The notes under the pieces: model-generated
What the model saw: the letters and a program-made list of their open reading frames with translations, nothing else
What the model was told of the DNA's origin: nothing
Database searches by the model: none
Translations under genes and position numbers: made by a program
Assembly (NCBI GenBank): GCA_020720705.1
Contig: DYOJ01000148.1
Location: 1 to 6,148, forward strand
Length of the DNA stretch: 6,148 nt
Source of the DNA: Acetofilamentum sp.
GTDB lineage: Bacteria > Bacteroidota > Bacteroidia > Bacteroidales > JAADGE01
Direction of reading: 5' to 3'
Shown here: piece after piece, positions 5,974 to 6,148 of the stretch
Layout of the letters: each line of letters opens with the position of its first letter
Position numbering within the stretch: position 1 is the first letter of the stretch

Positions 5974-6115
5974 GCGGCATCAGGTAACAAGGGTTTTGTG
6001 AAATGGCGGTTTCAGTCTTGATTTGCGGCAAAATTTTGTATTTTTACAGTCAGTAAATATTTGAAGTTTCGGCAGATTTAATCCGCCACTTCACAAAGCC
6101 CCGACCGTTGGCGGT
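5974..6115 (+). other. attC-like recombination site 2 (right boundary of the central unit)
   Basis: The core runs from AAC (5986-5988) to GTT (6107-6109). The left arm 5991-6009 (GGGTTTTGTGAA..TGGCGG) is the reverse complement of 6083-6101 at 17 of 19 positions. Spacers are again unequal, 2 nt on the left and 5 nt (CGACC) on the right, and the loop 6010-6082 is 73 nt. Site 1 has the same design (stem of about 20 bp, loop 71 nt, right spacer ending GACC or similar) although the stem sequences differ. That combination of shared structure and divergent sequence is characteristic of attC families. The left flank GCGGCATCAGGT pairs with the start of the central unit, and the right flank GTTGGCGG begins the next unit. 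Exchange would be expected between G6107 and T6108. Confidence 0.72.
6018..6054 (+). promoter_or_regulatory. Promoter-like element in the loop of attC-like site 2
   Basis: TATTTTTA (6039-6046) matches 7 of 8 positions of TAnnTTTG, counting the two free positions. TTG (6018-6020) lies 18 nt upstream as a candidate -33 element, and CAGT (6051-6054) sits where the start site would be. The -7 box begins 30 nt after the left stem here and 28 nt after it in site 1; CAGT is 42 and 40 nt after it. It would drive the next unit to the right. Promoter activity is inferred. Confidence 0.45.
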
Positions 6116-6148
6116 CAGTTTAGCAGCGGAAAAGAAGACGAAATTTTG
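6108..6148 (+). other. Start of the next unit
   Basis: These 41 nt follow the predicted exchange point of attC-like site 2. They begin TTGGCGGTCAG and continue purine-rich. No start codon or recognisable gene is reached before the window ends. By analogy with the central unit this should be a leader, with a gene beginning within about 50-100 nt beyond the window. Confidence 0.4.

Larger units (their letters stand above)
347..6107 (+). mobile_element. Cassette-like unit of about 5.76 kb carrying three genes and a repeat array
   Basis: The unit begins with TTACCTGATACCGC after G346 and ends at G6107 inside a second attC-like site. Its first 15 bases including G346 (346-360, GTTACCTGATACCGC) are complementary to 5974-5988 (GCGGCATCAGGTAAC) at 14 of 15 positions. 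In integrons, a cassette's leading R' sequence comes from its own attC and therefore pairs with its own trailing R'', which is what is seen here. All three genes point the same way, from the left boundary towards the trailing attC-like site. The size and three-gene content are large for a cassette, since most known ones are about 0.5-1 kb with one gene. No integrase lies within the window, so the mobilising enzyme is unknown. Confidence 0.62.

Noticed and set aside
218..6115. Classical transposon with terminal inverted repeats
   Set aside because: No transposase is present, no target duplication is visible, and each end is its own long stem-loop with unit-specific boundary pairing, which fits attC-type sites better.

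Overview
The window looks like a piece of a Bacteroidota (Flavobacteriia/Cytophagia-like) chromosome. The clues are low GC with Lys/Asn/Ile-rich proteins, A-rich start regions without Shine-Dalgarno sequences, an exact TAnnTTTG-type -7 promoter box at 276-283, and a signal peptide ending in the typical '...LFGQ'. This assignment rests on style, not on a marker gene.

Layout: (1) 1-223 is the 3' end of an upstream unit, with three tandem 55-bp repeats and no coding sequence. (2) 218-352 is an integron attC-like site: an imperfect 21-bp stem bounded by AAC and GTT, with a 71-nt loop holding a promoter-like box. (3) 347-6107 reads as one complete cassette-like unit of about 5.76 kb. It holds a 1028-aa uncharacterised protein (426-3512), a strong intrinsic terminator (3522-3555), a 419-aa protein with a C-terminal GH19 lysozyme/chitinase-type domain (3582-4841), a 288-aa exported TPR protein (4845-5711), and an array of eleven 21-bp repeats in perfect register (5732-5962). 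(4) 5974-6115 is a second attC-like site of the same design, followed by about 40 bp of the next unit.

The main structural result is that the left boundary of the central unit (346-360) is complementary at 14 of 15 positions to its right boundary (5974-5988). The two outside flanks (218-226 and 6107-6115) are complementary to each other over 9 bp. This is the geometry expected when a circular cassette has been inserted at G^TT of an existing attC-like site. No integrase gene is in the window.

Functionally, the GH19 protein has no signal peptide and the gene 3 nt downstream encodes an exported TPR protein. I infer a peptidoglycan-degrading effector and its periplasmic immunity protein. The large first protein could be a structural, delivery or pore-type partner, but I do not recognise it securely. 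The TPR gene is a compositional mosaic, with a very AT-rich front and a more GC-rich end, as often seen in swapped toxin/immunity modules.
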